From Stutzerimonas stutzeri (GTDB taxonomy: Bacteria > Pseudomonadota > Gammaproteobacteria > Pseudomonadales > Pseudomonadaceae), in NCBI RefSeq assembly GCF_024448935.1, contig NZ_JAMOIE010000013.1, positions 1 to 64,000 of the forward strand: 64,000 nt of DNA, read 5' to 3'. The notes beneath the pieces are model-generated. The model had not been told where the DNA came from and made no database searches. It saw only the letters and a program-made list of their open reading frames with translations. Shown here one piece after another: positions 34,185 through 44,615 of the stretch. The translations under genes and the position numbers were made by a program. Within the stretch, counting starts at the first letter, position 1. Every line of letters starts with the position of its first letter.

Positions 34185-34889
34185 ATGAACGAAACCGTTA
34201 ATTCGTTGATTGTCCCAGGCGTCCTCTGGGGTCTGGTGCTCTTTTCCGTAGTGACCTGGGCCATCTGTTTGGTGAAACTGGCCCAGTCCATGAAAGCCGG
34301 GCGCCAGGACAAGCATTTTCGCGAGGCATTCTGGGGCGCTCCGGACCTACTGACCGCCGCCGAGCACGCGACCCAGTACCCCGGCCCGCTGGCGCGCATC
34401 GCCAACACCGGGTTCCTGGCCATGGCACCGGAAGAAAACCCCCGCAATACCATGCAGCTGGCGCAAAGCATCGACCGTGGCAACCGTCTCGAGCGCAACC
34501 TGCGCCAGCAAATACAGAAGGAGCGGCGCGCGCTCGAAGCCGGCCTGGCGGTGCTTGCCAGTATTGGCAGCACCTCTCCGTTCATCGGCCTGTTCGGCAC
34601 CGTGTGGGGCATCATGGATGCGCTCACGATGATCGGCGTGACTGGCAATGCAGGCCTCGACACCGTCGCAGGCCCCATCGGCCATGCATTGGTCGCCACC
34701 GGTGTCGGTATCGCCGTCGCGGTCCCCGCGGTGCTGATCTACAACTATTTCCTACGCCGCTTGAAGCTGGCCGTCGCGCGCATGGACGACTTCGCCCATG
34801 ACTTCGACAGCCTGGCGCAGCGCAGCGATTTCCTGCTGAGCCGCAAGCCAATTGCCCAAGCGAACAACGCCATGCGCGAGGCGAGCTGA
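34185..34889 (+). CDS. exbB: ExbB, TonB-complex proton channel subunit
   Basis: The 234-residue protein is a MotA/TolQ/ExbB member with three membrane segments (about 10-30, 125-150, 165-190). The core has Ile-Gly-Ser-Thr-Ser-Pro-Phe-Ile-Gly-Leu-Phe-Gly-Thr-Val-Trp-Gly-Ile near residue 125, as in all ExbB/TolQ proteins. It sits in the inner membrane with ExbD. One base separates its stop from exbD. Confidence 0.95.
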   Translation: MNETVNSLIVPGVLWGLVLFSVVTWAICLVKLAQSMKAGRQDKHFREAFWGAPDLLTAAEHATQYPGPLARIANTGFLAMAPEENPRNTMQLAQSIDRGNRLERNLRQQIQKERRALEAGLAVLASIGSTSPFIGLFGTVWGIMDALTMIGVTGNAGLDTVAGPIGHALVATGVGIAVAVPAVLIYNYFLRRLKLAVARMDDFAHDFDSLAQRSDFLLSRKPIAQANNAMREAS

Positions 34890-34890
34890 C

Positions 34891-35292
34891 ATGTCCTTTT
34901 CGACTCAAGACAGCGACGAAGTTCTCAGCGAAATGAACGTCACCCCACTGGTTGACGTGATGCTCGTACTTCTCGTGGTGTTCATCGTGACCACTCCATT
35001 GATGACCAATGCAATCAAGGTCAACCTCCCCAAGACGGACGCGGTGGCGCCCGCGGAAATGAAAGATCCGCTGGTGGTCAGCGTCGATGCCGACGGCAGG
35101 CTCTATCTCGATGAAACAGAGATCGAACCCGACCAGCTGGAAGTGAATCTGCAGCAGGTCAAGGCGGGCGACCCTGAAGTCAAGGTGCAGTTGCGGGCCG
35201 ACGAGAATGTCAATTACGGCCAGGTTGCGAAAGCCATGGCCTCCATCGAACGATCGGGAATCACCCGCATAGCGGTCATGACTTCCCGCTGA
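34891..35292 (+). CDS. exbD: ExbD, TonB-complex subunit
   Basis: The 133-residue protein has one membrane segment (about 17-40) preceded by Met-Asn-Val-Thr-Pro-Leu-Val-Asp-Val-Met-Leu-Val-Leu-Leu; the Asp in this motif carries protons. A periplasmic C-terminal domain follows. Start at 34891 chosen over 34852 because it gives the family N-terminus and follows the exbB stop directly. Confidence 0.95.
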   Translation: MSFSTQDSDEVLSEMNVTPLVDVMLVLLVVFIVTTPLMTNAIKVNLPKTDAVAPAEMKDPLVVSVDADGRLYLDETEIEPDQLEVNLQQVKAGDPEVKVQLRADENVNYGQVAKAMASIERSGITRIAVMTSR

Positions 35293-35440
35293 ATTCCTGA
35301 CGACAACCGTACCGCCGAGGCCTGAAACCCCCGGTGGAGGTGAAGTGTTGCCAGGTGAAAGGCCCGGGAAGGCAAAACCAGACCGGAGCAAATTGCAACT
35401 CAAAAGCCACGCCCAACGCATGAGATGGGGGAATGAGAAG

Positions 35441-38143
35441 ATGACAAAGCACTGTAATAGTTTTGCTCGCAAATCCCTGGAGACAGCGATCACCCGTTAC
35501 CGGTTCGTGCCTTTCTGGCTGCTGGCCTTCGCTGGCGCGCCGCAGGTCGGTGCCCAGGAGGTCAGCGAGGATATCGAACAACCGCAGGCCGCTGCCGTCG
35601 TACCGTCTGTGACCGAGCTGGAACGCATCGAGGTGACCGGCTCGGCCATCCGCCGAGCCGATGCCGAAACCGCCGTTCCGGTCACGATTCTGCGCACCGA
35701 GCAGTTGAGGGAGCAGGGTGTCACCACCACCCAGGAGCTGGTTAGCCGGATCGTCGGCAGTCAGACGACCACGACCGCAGCACAATCGGTGGGTTCAGGT
35801 ACCGGCGGTGCCTCCTTCGCCGACATGCGCGGCATCGGCGCCAACAAGACGCTGGTGCTGCTCAACGGACGGCGCCTGGCGAACAATGCAATCGACGGCT
35901 CCGCGGTAGACCTCAACACCATTCCCTTTGCCGCGATCGACCGGGTGGAAATCCTACGCGACGGCGCTTCCGCGCTGTACGGCACCGATGCCATCGGCGG
36001 GGTCATCAACTTCATCACCAAGAAAAGCGTGACCGATGGCCAGCTCAGCTTCGGCTACAACTACCCCACCGAATCGGGCGGCGGTGAAAATCGCAACTAC
36101 AGCGGCAGCTGGGGTTTCGGTGATCTCCAACAAGATCGCTTCAACGTCTTCGGCGTCGTGAACTATGACAAGCAAGCCAACCTCACCTCGATCGACCGCG
36201 ACTTCGCAGAAGAATATGCGCCGGGCCGTGGTCTGAACGGCACTTCGGGCACAGCCTATCCGGGCAATTACACGCAGGGCCCGAATGCCACCAACCCCTT
36301 GGCAAACACGGGCTGCAACGGCCCGAACCTCGTCGCCAGCAATGGCCTGTGCCGGTTCACCACGCGCGAATACATCGACCTGATACCGGAAACCGAAAAG
36401 ACCTCGGTCTTTTCCATGGCCACCTACCAACTGGCCGAGGATCACGACGTGAGCCTCGACTATTTCTGGGCACGCAACAACAACACTACGACGATCGCAC
36501 CTTCGCTGTTGACCGGCGTGAACGTAGGGCCCGATACGCCTTTCTATCCCGGCAACGGCTCGACACCACTACCCACCAGCTTCGACCTGATCACTACCGA
36601 ACCGGTCACCGTCGGCTGGCGCGAGACGGAAGCGGGCGGTCGTTTGCAGAAGGACCAGAACACAGGGCAACGCCTGCAAGTGGTGTTCGACGGCAACCTG
36701 GCCGGCGTCTGGGATTACAACGTCGGTGTCTCGTATAACGAGAACAAGGTAATCAGCTCGCTGCGCGGTGGTTACCTCAACGACATAGCGGTCGAGCAAG
36801 GCATCGAAAACGGCATCATCAACCCGTTCGGCCCGCAGACCCAGGAAGGGCTCGACCTGATCAACAGCATCGGCGTGAGCGGCGACTACATGACGGCGGT
36901 GGGCCGGGTAAAGACCGTCGATGGCCGCGTGGGCCGCGAAATCGGCGACTGGTTCGGTGCCGGCCCGGCAGCAATAGCCGTTGGCGGCGAGTTCAGGAAG
37001 GAGGATTTCCACGCCGCCTATGACACTGACATTACCTCGCTGGTGGGCAGTCTCGGTGTCTCCGGCGACCCGACCGTCAGCGGCGACCGCGACGTGGAGG
37101 GCCAGTACGCCGAGCTGAACGTGCCGGTGTTCGACAGCCTGGAACTGACCGCCGCGATTCGCCACGACAAATACAGCGATGTCGGCAGTACCACCAATCC
37201 TAAATACTCGTTCCGCTACCAACCACTGCGAGCATTGGTGATTCGTGGCGCTTACAGCGAAGGTTTCCGGGCACCCTCCCTGTATGAACTCCACGATCCC
37301 ACCTACATCACCTACAGCGCCGGCAGCTACAACGATCCGGTCCTCTGCCCGGGCGGCACGCCGAGCAACGGCGGCGTGGCCAACCGTGACTGCGACCAGC
37401 AGGTGCTCAATGAAACCGGCGGCAACACCGAACTGGAACCCGAGACAGCGCGCAACACGACCTTTGGCTTCGTCTATCAGCCGCTTAGAAACCTGTCGGT
37501 GGCCGTCGACCTGTGGTGGATTGACATTTCCGGGCAAATCGCCGAGTTCCCGGAAACCACGATCTTCCAGAACCAGGACCTCTACTCCGACCGCATCGTG
37601 CGGGGACCCAATGGCTCTATCGATCACATCGTCACCGGCCTGTCGAACCAGGGCAACGTGAAGACCAGCGGCGTCGATCTCTCCTTCGACTACCTGTTCC
37701 CGACCAGTGCCTATGGCCAGTTCGGACTGTCCATGCAGGGCACCTACGTGACCCGCTACGACTACCAACAGGAAGCCGACGGCCCGTACATCGACAACGT
37801 CGGCGATTTCCAGGGCAATGGCGTCATCTTCCGATGGAAGCATAACCTCGTCGGCACCTGGAACTACGGGCCGTACCGCGCCGCGGTGACCAACCGCTAC
37901 ATGTCCGGCTATAACGATTACGATACCGAGGGAAACCCGGACGTTTCGTCATACATGCTATGGGACCTCTCGACGGGCTATAACTGGCGCGACATGCTCG
38001 ACCTGGATCTCGGCATTAAAAACCTGTTCGATCGCGACCCGCCGTTCACCAACCAGGCGGTGACCTTCCAGAGCGGTTACGACCCTCGCTATACCGACCC
38101 GCTGGGAAGGACGCTCTACACCCGCATGACCTATCGCTTCTGA
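35441..38143 (+). CDS. TonB-dependent outer-membrane receptor
   Basis: The 900-residue protein has a signal region (to about residue 35, Val-Gly-Ala-Gln), a TonB-box-like stretch near Ile-Glu-Val-Thr-Gly-Ser-Ala-Ile, a plug domain (Val-Leu-Leu-Asn-Gly-Arg-Arg near residue 140, Val-Glu-Ile-Leu-Arg-Asp-Gly-Ala-Ser-Ala-Leu-Tyr-Gly-Thr-Asp-Ala near 170) and a beta barrel with Phe-Arg-Ala-Pro-Ser-Leu-Tyr-Glu-Leu near 610 and a terminal Tyr-Arg-Phe. The substrate cannot be read off. The receptor lies between the TonB-ExbBD set and a peptide ABC importer, so a peptide-like ligand is likely (inference). Confidence 0.93.
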   Translation: MTKHCNSFARKSLETAITRYRFVPFWLLAFAGAPQVGAQEVSEDIEQPQAAAVVPSVTELERIEVTGSAIRRADAETAVPVTILRTEQLREQGVTTTQELVSRIVGSQTTTTAAQSVGSGTGGASFADMRGIGANKTLVLLNGRRLANNAIDGSAVDLNTIPFAAIDRVEILRDGASALYGTDAIGGVINFITKKSVTDGQLSFGYNYPTESGGGENRNYSGSWGFGDLQQDRFNVFGVVNYDKQANLTSIDRDFAEEYAPGRGLNGTSGTAYPGNYTQGPNATNPLANTGCNGPNLVASNGLCRFTTREYIDLIPETEKTSVFSMATYQLAEDHDVSLDYFWARNNNTTTIAPSLLTGVNVGPDTPFYPGNGSTPLPTSFDLITTEPVTVGWRETEAGGRLQKDQNTGQRLQVVFDGNLAGVWDYNVGVSYNENKVISSLRGGYLNDIAVEQGIENGIINPFGPQTQEGLDLINSIGVSGDYMTAVGRVKTVDGRVGREIGDWFGAGPAAIAVGGEFRKEDFHAAYDTDITSLVGSLGVSGDPTVSGDRDVEGQYAELNVPVFDSLELTAAIRHDKYSDVGSTTNPKYSFRYQPLRALVIRGAYSEGFRAPSLYELHDPTYITYSAGSYNDPVLCPGGTPSNGGVANRDCDQQVLNETGGNTELEPETARNTTFGFVYQPLRNLSVAVDLWWIDISGQIAEFPETTIFQNQDLYSDRIVRGPNGSIDHIVTGLSNQGNVKTSGVDLSFDYLFPTSAYGQFGLSMQGTYVTRYDYQQEADGPYIDNVGDFQGNGVIFRWKHNLVGTWNYGPYRAAVTNRYMSGYNDYDTEGNPDVSSYMLWDLSTGYNWRDMLDLDLGIKNLFDRDPPFTNQAVTFQSGYDPRYTDPLGRTLYTRMTYRF

Positions 38144-38231
38144 GTGAACCGGCCTCCGCCTGGATGCGGGGCCGGCTTTGACTGACACAAGGCATGACTC
38201 CGGACTACGCCACCGATCGCCTGACGAGAAG

Positions 38232-40130
38232 ATGCCCTTGAACGTTTCATGCTTGCTCCACGACTGCTTTCCCGGGCGCCGCCTGCTATGCCCGCTGGTG
38301 CTCATCTTGCTGGCCGGCATCACCGACCTGGCCCTCGCAGAGCCCGCGGTCTCCATGACGGTCTATGGCGAGCCGCCAAAGTACGCGGCGGACTTCCAGC
38401 ACTTCGACTATGTGAACCCGGACGCCCCGAAAGGCGGCAGCCTGCATCGCTCATCGCAGGAAACCGACCTGTTCACATACCTGCTGCCCTATGTCGACAA
38501 GGCCACAGGGGTCTCGCAGCTCGATACCTGGGTCTTCGAGCCGCTGGCCTACCGTTCGCTGGACGAGCCCTACAGCATTTACGCACTGGTGGCGGAAACG
38601 ATGGAGCGCGATCCGGACAACGGCTGGGTACGCTTCTTCATCAACCCCAAGGCACGCTTCCATGACGGTCAGCCGATCACCGCGGCGGACGTCAAGTTCA
38701 CCTTCGAGACGCTGATGAGCAAGGGCTCGCTGAGCTATCGCCTGTTCTACGGATACGTCGATCGGGCGGTCATCGAAGGCCCGCTCACAATCCGCTTCGA
38801 TTTCAAGGAAGGCGCCAATCGCACATTACCGCTGGACCTGGCGAGCATGCGGATACTGCCCGAACACTGGTGGAAGGACCGCGACTTCGCCAACGGCAGC
38901 GGTTACGAGCCGCCGCTGGGCAGTGGCCCCTACCGGGTCAGCAAGGTCGAACCCGGGCGCAGCGTCACCTTCCAGCGCGTCAAAGACTGGTGGGCCAAAG
39001 ACCTGCCGGTCAACCGCGGCCTCTATAACTTCGATGAGCTCAGGGTGAATTTTTACGCCGACACCGACGTCGCCCGACAATTGCTGATCGCCGGTGCCTA
39101 CGATTACAACCGCGAATATTCCGCGACTGGATTCGCCATCCGCTACGACAGCCCGGCGTTGCGCGACGGACGACTGCAAAAGGTCATTCTGGCCAAGGGC
39201 AAACCCACCGCTCCCCAAGGCTTCGCCTTCAACTTGCTCAATCCGATATTCCAGGACCGCCGTGTGCGCCAGGCACTGACCTTGCTCTGGGACTTCGAAT
39301 GGACTAACCGGCAGATGATGCGCAGTTTCTACACGCGCCAGCACAGTTACTTCCCCAATAGCGAAATGGCCGCCACGCAACTGCCGACGCCGGAAGAACT
39401 GGCGATTCTGGAACCACTGCGCGGGCAGATCCCGGACGAAGTCTTCAGCCGGGTCTACCGGGCTCCGACCACCGACGGCAGCGGATTCATCCGCGACAAG
39501 CAGCTCGAGGCCTTGAAGCTGCTGCAGGCCGCTGGCTGGCGGCCGAAAGGTGACAGGTTGGTCAACGCGGACGAAGAACCTCTGGAATTCACTTTCCTGG
39601 ATGGTCAAGGGTTCGATCGCATGCTGCTACCCTACAAGCGCACCCTGGCACAGATCGGCATCACTTTGAATCTGCGCCGCGTGGACACCTCGCAGTACAT
39701 CAGCCGGGTCAACGGCCGCGATTACGACATGATCGTCAGCGGCTTCCCGCGCAGCGGCATCCCCAACCCTTCGCCCGGCAGCGACCTCTACGACATGTAC
39801 GGATCAAGCAGCGCCACCGCCGTGGGCAGCTCCAACGCCATGGCCCTGCAGGACCCCGCCGTGGACAGGCTGATCGCCGGTGTGGTCGATGCCACTAGCC
39901 GCGAGGACATGATCTTGCAAGCCCGCGCGCTGGACCGTGTGCTGCAATGGAGCTACCTGATGATTCCAAACTACTACTCCGACGGAACGCCCATCGTGCA
40001 CTGGAACCGCTTCGGCCGGCCGAAAACCCAGCCCCGCTATGACGTAGGCCTGGAAACCTGGTGGGAAGTGAGCCCCACGGCACTTACCAACGAGCAGATG
40101 ACCAAACGCCTGAAGGATTCCGCGCCATGA
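38232..40130 (+). CDS. Periplasmic peptide-binding protein, YejA-like (SBP family 5)
   Basis: The 632-residue protein has a signal peptide (to about residue 37) and an extracellular solute-binding family 5 fold. Pro-Asp-Ala-Pro-Lys-Gly-Gly and Phe-Glu-Pro-Leu-Ala-Tyr early, and the overall length, fit the YejA/microcin-C-binding group, not the nickel- or dipeptide-binding groups. It delivers the substrate to the permeases encoded next. The start at 38232 was preferred to 38178 because it gives a compact signal peptide. Confidence 0.9.
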   Translation: MPLNVSCLLHDCFPGRRLLCPLVLILLAGITDLALAEPAVSMTVYGEPPKYAADFQHFDYVNPDAPKGGSLHRSSQETDLFTYLLPYVDKATGVSQLDTWVFEPLAYRSLDEPYSIYALVAETMERDPDNGWVRFFINPKARFHDGQPITAADVKFTFETLMSKGSLSYRLFYGYVDRAVIEGPLTIRFDFKEGANRTLPLDLASMRILPEHWWKDRDFANGSGYEPPLGSGPYRVSKVEPGRSVTFQRVKDWWAKDLPVNRGLYNFDELRVNFYADTDVARQLLIAGAYDYNREYSATGFAIRYDSPALRDGRLQKVILAKGKPTAPQGFAFNLLNPIFQDRRVRQALTLLWDFEWTNRQMMRSFYTRQHSYFPNSEMAATQLPTPEELAILEPLRGQIPDEVFSRVYRAPTTDGSGFIRDKQLEALKLLQAAGWRPKGDRLVNADEEPLEFTFLDGQGFDRMLLPYKRTLAQIGITLNLRRVDTSQYISRVNGRDYDMIVSGFPRSGIPNPSPGSDLYDMYGSSSATAVGSSNAMALQDPAVDRLIAGVVDATSREDMILQARALDRVLQWSYLMIPNYYSDGTPIVHWNRFGRPKTQPRYDVGLETWWEVSPTALTNEQMTKRLKDSAP

Positions 40131-41197
40131 TCAGCTATCTACTGCGACGGTTGCTGCTGGTCGTGCCGACGCTGCTATGCATCATCGTGATCAATTTCAT
40201 TATCGTGCAAGCGGCGCCGGGCGGCCCAGTCGAGCAGGCCATGGCCCGCATGCAGGGTTTCGGGGGCGCGGGCGTCGGCCAGGCGGCCCGCGAAACCGGC
40301 GCCGTCGCCTCTGGGGGCAGCCGCGCCAGCCGTGGGCTGGACCCCGAGCTGATAAAAGAGCTGGAGCGCCAGTACGGCTTCGACAAGCCGCCGGAGGAAC
40401 GGCTTTGGATCATGCTGAAAAACTACGCAACCCTAGATTTCGGCAACAGCTTCTTCCGCGGCGCTAAGGTCACCGACCTAATTCTGGAAAAGCTGCCGGT
40501 ATCCCTCTCGCTGGGCCTCTGCGCCACGCTCATCACCTATCTGCTGTCCATTCCGCTGGGCATCCGCAAGGCCGTTCGGCATGGCAGCGCCTTTGATGTC
40601 TGGAGCAGCACCTTGGTCATCGTGGGGCATGCGGTGCCTGCCTTCCTGTTCGCCATGCTGCTGCTGATGATTTTTGCCGGCGGCCAGTATCTCAGCTGGT
40701 TCCCGGCCGTCGGCCTGACCTCCGAGCACTTCGACGAGCTGACCCTCGCGGGCAAGCTCATCGACTACCTATGGCACCTCGTATTGCCGGTGACGGCCCT
40801 GGTGATCGGCGGCTTCGCTACGCTGACCATCCTCACCAAGAACAGCTTTCTCAATGAGATCAGCCGCCAGTACGTGGTCACCGCCAGAGCCAAGGGGCTC
40901 ACCGAGCGGGCGGTTCTCTACCGCCACGTGTTTCGCAACGCGATCCTGCTCGTCGTAGCCGGCCTGCCTACGGCGCTGATCGAAGTGTTCTTCGCCGGCT
41001 CGCTGTTGATCGAGGTGATCTTCTCGCTCGATGGGCTGGGCCGAATGAGTTACGAAGCCGCGCTGTACCGCGACTATCCCGTGGTGTTCGGGGCGCTGTT
41101 CATCTTCACCCTGTTCGGGCTGCTGGTGAAAATCCTCGGCGATCTCAGCTACACCCTCATCGATCCACGTATCGCCTTTTCGGCGAGGACTGTCTGA
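40127..41197 (+). CDS. Peptide ABC transporter permease, YejB-like
   Basis: The 356-residue protein begins [10 protein letters not shown], has about six membrane segments and the permease EAA-type loop near Ala-Arg-Ala-Lys-Gly-Leu-Thr-Glu. An Ala/Gly-rich insert at about 40-70 (Met-Gln-Gly-Phe-Gly-Gly-Ala-Gly) is typical of YejB. It overlaps yejA-like and yejE-like genes by 4 and 3 bp. Confidence 0.92.
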   Translation: MISYLLRRLLLVVPTLLCIIVINFIIVQAAPGGPVEQAMARMQGFGGAGVGQAARETGAVASGGSRASRGLDPELIKELERQYGFDKPPEERLWIMLKNYATLDFGNSFFRGAKVTDLILEKLPVSLSLGLCATLITYLLSIPLGIRKAVRHGSAFDVWSSTLVIVGHAVPAFLFAMLLLMIFAGGQYLSWFPAVGLTSEHFDELTLAGKLIDYLWHLVLPVTALVIGGFATLTILTKNSFLNEISRQYVVTARAKGLTERAVLYRHVFRNAILLVVAGLPTALIEVFFAGSLLIEVIFSLDGLGRMSYEAALYRDYPVVFGALFIFTLFGLLVKILGDLSYTLIDPRIAFSARTV

Positions 41198-42222
41198 TGC
41201 TCGCCCTCTCCCCCATCAATCGCCGCCGACTGCAGCGCTTCAAAGCCAACCGCCGCGGCTGGTGGTCGCTCTGGCTGTTCATCGCGTTACTTAACGTCTG
41301 CCTATGCGGCGAGCTGATCGCCAACGACAAACCGCTGATCGTCAGTCACCAGGGCAACCTTTATTTCCCGGTCTTCAAGCAATATCCGGAGACCGAGTTC
41401 GGCGGTCAGTTTCCCTTTCCGCCGGACTACCGCAGCGAGTACGTTCGCCATCTCATCGAGGATGACGGCGGCTGGATGCTGTTCCCGCCGATCCCGTTCA
41501 ACTTCGACACGGTGAACTACGACCTCACGGCGCCCTCGCCGAGTCCGCCCTCGCCGGAGAACTGGCTAGGCACCGATGAGCAGGCTCGCGATGTACTTGC
41601 TCGCCTGCTTTACGGCGCGCGCGTATCGATCCTTTTCGCCCTCGCGCTGACCTTCATCAGCGTCATCATCGGCGTGACCGCTGGCGCGCTACAGGGCTAC
41701 TACGGCGGCAAGATCGATCTGTTCGGCCAACGCTTGCTGGAAATCTGGTCGGGTTTGCCGGTGCTCTATCTGCTGATCATCCTCTCCGGCTTCGTCGAAC
41801 CCGGCTTCTGGTGGCTGCTGGGCATCATGGCGCTGTTCTCCTGGATAGTGCTGGTGGATGTAGTGCGTGCCGAATTCCTCCGCGGGCGAACCCTGGAATA
41901 CGTGAAGGCGGCACGGGCCTTGGGGCTTTCCGACCGGATGGTCATGTGGCGGCATATCCTGCCCAATGCGATGACTTCCACCATGACCTTCATCCCCTTC
42001 ATCGTCACCGGGGCCATCACAACCCTGACGGCGCTGGATTTCCTGGGCTTCGGCATGCCGCCGGGCACGGCCTCGCTGGGCGAGCTCATCGCCCAGGCCA
42101 AACGCAATCTGCAAGCCGCCTGGCTGGGCCTGACCGCCTTCGCCGCGCTGGCAATCATCCTCAGCCTGCTGGTGTTCATCGGCGAGGCCGCGCGCGACGC
42201 CCTTGATCCGAGGTCCGCATGA
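41197..42222 (+). CDS. Peptide ABC transporter permease, YejE-like
   Basis: The 341-residue protein begins with Leu-Ser-Pro-Ile-Asn-Arg-Arg-Arg-Leu-Gln-Arg-Phe-Lys-Ala-Asn-Arg, as YejE does, then has an extended periplasmic segment (about 40-125) before the permease core. The EAA-like loop Val-Lys-Ala-Ala-Arg-Ala-Leu-Gly-Leu lies near residue 235. It pairs with the YejB-like permease. Confidence 0.92.
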   Translation: MLALSPINRRRLQRFKANRRGWWSLWLFIALLNVCLCGELIANDKPLIVSHQGNLYFPVFKQYPETEFGGQFPFPPDYRSEYVRHLIEDDGGWMLFPPIPFNFDTVNYDLTAPSPSPPSPENWLGTDEQARDVLARLLYGARVSILFALALTFISVIIGVTAGALQGYYGGKIDLFGQRLLEIWSGLPVLYLLIILSGFVEPGFWWLLGIMALFSWIVLVDVVRAEFLRGRTLEYVKAARALGLSDRMVMWRHILPNAMTSTMTFIPFIVTGAITTLTALDFLGFGMPPGTASLGELIAQAKRNLQAAWLGLTAFAALAIILSLLVFIGEAARDALDPRSA

Positions 42223-43838
42223 ACCGTGACAGTTTCGTTGAAATTCGCAACCTGAGGATTGCCTTCTCCGGCCAGGAAGTGGTGCACGGCATCGACCTTG
42301 ACATCCGGCGCGGCGAATGCCTCGCGCTGGTCGGCGAGTCGGGCTCCGGCAAGTCGGTCACCGCCCATTCGCTGCTGCGCCTGTTGCCCGCCGGCGTCAC
42401 CCAGACCTCCGGAACGATCCGCTATGCCGGGGAAAACCTGCTCAGCGCGCCAGAAAAACGCCTGCGCGAGCTGCGCGGCAACCGCATCGCGATGATCTTT
42501 CAGGAACCCATGACGTCGCTGAATCCGCTCCACACCGTCGAGCGGCAGATCGGCGAAATCCTGTCACTGCACAAGGGTCTGACCGGGAAGGTCGCACGGG
42601 CGCGCACCCTGGAACTGCTGGAACTGGTAGGCATTCGCGAGCCGATGTCGCGGCTGAAGGCCTATCCCCACCAGCTCTCTGGCGGCCAGCGTCAGCGGGT
42701 GATGATCGCCATGGCGCTGGCCAACGAGCCGGAGCTGCTGATCGCCGACGAACCGACGACGGCGCTGGACGTTACCGTGCAGGAGACCATTCTGCTGTTG
42801 CTCAAGGAATTGCAGGCGCGCCTGGGGATGTCGCTGCTGCTAATTAGCCACGATCTGAATCTGGTCAGCAGGATCGCTCAGCGTGTCTGTGTGATGCGCC
42901 ACGGCAGCCTGGTCGAGGAAAACGATTGCAGCAGCCTGTTCGCCTCGCCGCGACACCCCTATACCCGGCTATTGCTCGACGCCGAACCGTCCGGCGACCC
43001 GCTGCCTTCGTGCAGTGATGAAACCTTGATCCGGAGCCGCGACCTGCGTGTCTGGTTTCCATTGCCCAGGCCGCTGCTCAGCCGTCAACGACACTACGTT
43101 AAGGCGGTTGACGGCATCAGCTTCGAACTCAAGCGCGGACGCACCCTGGGCATCGTCGGCGAATCCGGGTCGGGCAAATCGACCTTTGGCCAGGCATTGC
43201 TGCGTCTGGTGAACTCCGAGGGGGAAATCCGCTTCGGCGGCCACCGGCTCGACGGGCTCGACGCAAAGGCCATGCGTCCCCACCGCCGGCATTTGCAAGC
43301 GGTGTTCCAGGATCCCTTCGGCAGCCTCAGCCCACGAATGACCGTCGAGCAGATCATCCGCGAGGGTCTGGACGTTCACCGCATCGGAACCCCGATCGAG
43401 CGAGAGGCCGCCGTCATCCGCGTGATGCAGGAGGTCGGCGTCGATCCGGAGACGCGTCACCGCTATCCCCATGAATTCTCCGGAGGACAACGCCAGCGGA
43501 TTTCCATTGCCCGCGCGCTGGTGCTTCAGCCCGAAGTGATCCTGCTCGACGAACCCACTTCGGCGCTCGACCGTACCGTGCAAAAGCAGATCGTCGATCT
43601 GTTGCGCAACCTACAGGCCGTGCATGGGCTGACCTATCTGTTCATCAGCCACGACCTGGCGGTGGTCCGAGCGCTGGCGCACGACCTGATGGTCATCAAG
43701 GATGGACAGATCGTGGAGCAGGGCGAGGCAGGACAGATCTTCCGCAGGCCAGAGCACCCCTACACGCAGGAACTGTTGCGCGCCTCCGGATTCGCCCAAT
43801 CGGAACGACGCCAGGCACTCAGCAGGGCAGCCATTTGA
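42219..43838 (+). CDS. Peptide ABC transporter ATPase with two fused domains, YejF-like
   Basis: The 539-residue protein has two complete ABC domains: Walker A Gly-Glu-Ser-Gly-Ser-Gly-Lys-Ser near residue 40 and again near 315, signatures Leu-Ser-Gly-Gly-Gln-Arg-Gln-Arg and Phe-Ser-Gly-Gly-Gln-Arg-Gln-Arg, and Walker B Leu-Ile-Ala-Asp-Glu-Pro-Thr-Thr and Leu-Leu-Asp-Glu-Pro-Thr-Ser. The fused layout is that of YejF. It powers import. It overlaps the permease gene by 4 bp and is the last gene of the island. Confidence 0.94.
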   Translation: MNRDSFVEIRNLRIAFSGQEVVHGIDLDIRRGECLALVGESGSGKSVTAHSLLRLLPAGVTQTSGTIRYAGENLLSAPEKRLRELRGNRIAMIFQEPMTSLNPLHTVERQIGEILSLHKGLTGKVARARTLELLELVGIREPMSRLKAYPHQLSGGQRQRVMIAMALANEPELLIADEPTTALDVTVQETILLLLKELQARLGMSLLLISHDLNLVSRIAQRVCVMRHGSLVEENDCSSLFASPRHPYTRLLLDAEPSGDPLPSCSDETLIRSRDLRVWFPLPRPLLSRQRHYVKAVDGISFELKRGRTLGIVGESGSGKSTFGQALLRLVNSEGEIRFGGHRLDGLDAKAMRPHRRHLQAVFQDPFGSLSPRMTVEQIIREGLDVHRIGTPIEREAAVIRVMQEVGVDPETRHRYPHEFSGGQRQRISIARALVLQPEVILLDEPTSALDRTVQKQIVDLLRNLQAVHGLTYLFISHDLAVVRALAHDLMVIKDGQIVEQGEAGQIFRRPEHPYTQELLRASGFAQSERRQALSRAAI

Positions 43839-43886
43839 AACACGGGCGCGGCGATACAGACACGGGAGATGCCCGGAACGGCAGCC

Positions 43887-44438
43887 CTAACGGGTCGCGG
43901 CCGGCAGCAGCCTGATCACCGCGCGGGTACTGCTCACTCGCGGGCCAGTCGACTCCCGGCACCACGAGCAAGCCTGGTTGCCCAGCACCTGCTACTGCTG
44001 GCCGGGCACCGATCCCCATACCGGTATGAATCATGCGGCAGATGGCCTCGAAGCTACGCCCTTGAATGCGCAAACGCAGCGGCGTGCCCATTTGCTGTGT
44101 TGACTGCTGTAACAACGCATACAGCGAAGCATCCTGCTGCAAGCCGATGAAGTCGAAGCCGGCAGCATGGCGTAGGGCGATGCGCTTCAACGTTGCCAGT
44201 GGATGTTCCCGCGGCGTGACCAGCACCAGGCTGTCTCCGCGATAGCTGAACACCTGGAGTCGTCGGCCGGTATATGCCCGACGAAAATGCCGATATCGGT
44301 AAGGCCTTCACGCAACGCACGCAACCTATCCACACTGACGCGCTCCTCCCAGGTCGATCTTCACCTCCGGATGCAGACGAGCGAATGCGCTAAGGTCTTC
44401 CGGCAAGGGAACAGGGTAACGAAATCGACACGCCGCAT
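43887..44438 (-). pseudogene. LysR-family regulator pseudogene
   Basis: A short LysR start (Met-Arg-Arg-Val-Asp-Phe-Val-Thr-Leu) is joined directly to the effector-binding half: the helix-turn-helix region is missing. The effector part is recognisable over several frames (Val-Lys-Ile-Asp-Leu, Gly-Leu-Thr-Asp-Ile-Gly-Ile-Phe-Val, Ser-Leu-Val-Leu-Val-Thr-Pro-Arg-Glu-His-Pro-Leu, Gly-Arg-Ser-Phe-Glu-Ala-Ile-Cys-Arg-Met). Frameshifts are needed to join them. It diverges from the CoA-transferase gene, the usual place for its regulator. It cannot bind DNA as encoded. Confidence 0.85.
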
Positions 44439-44615
44439 GGCTGGCTCTCGTATTCGCTAGTGACGAAGCGATTACGATAAACCGGCATGCATAGGAAGAC
44501 ATCCCATCATTTGCCTTCGCGCTCTACGAAACCAGCCTTGGCTATTCGATAATTGTTCACGACCAGGTGCTCGGTGCATCCCGCACACCTGAATCGACCC
44601 GGCACAGGTGTTGTG

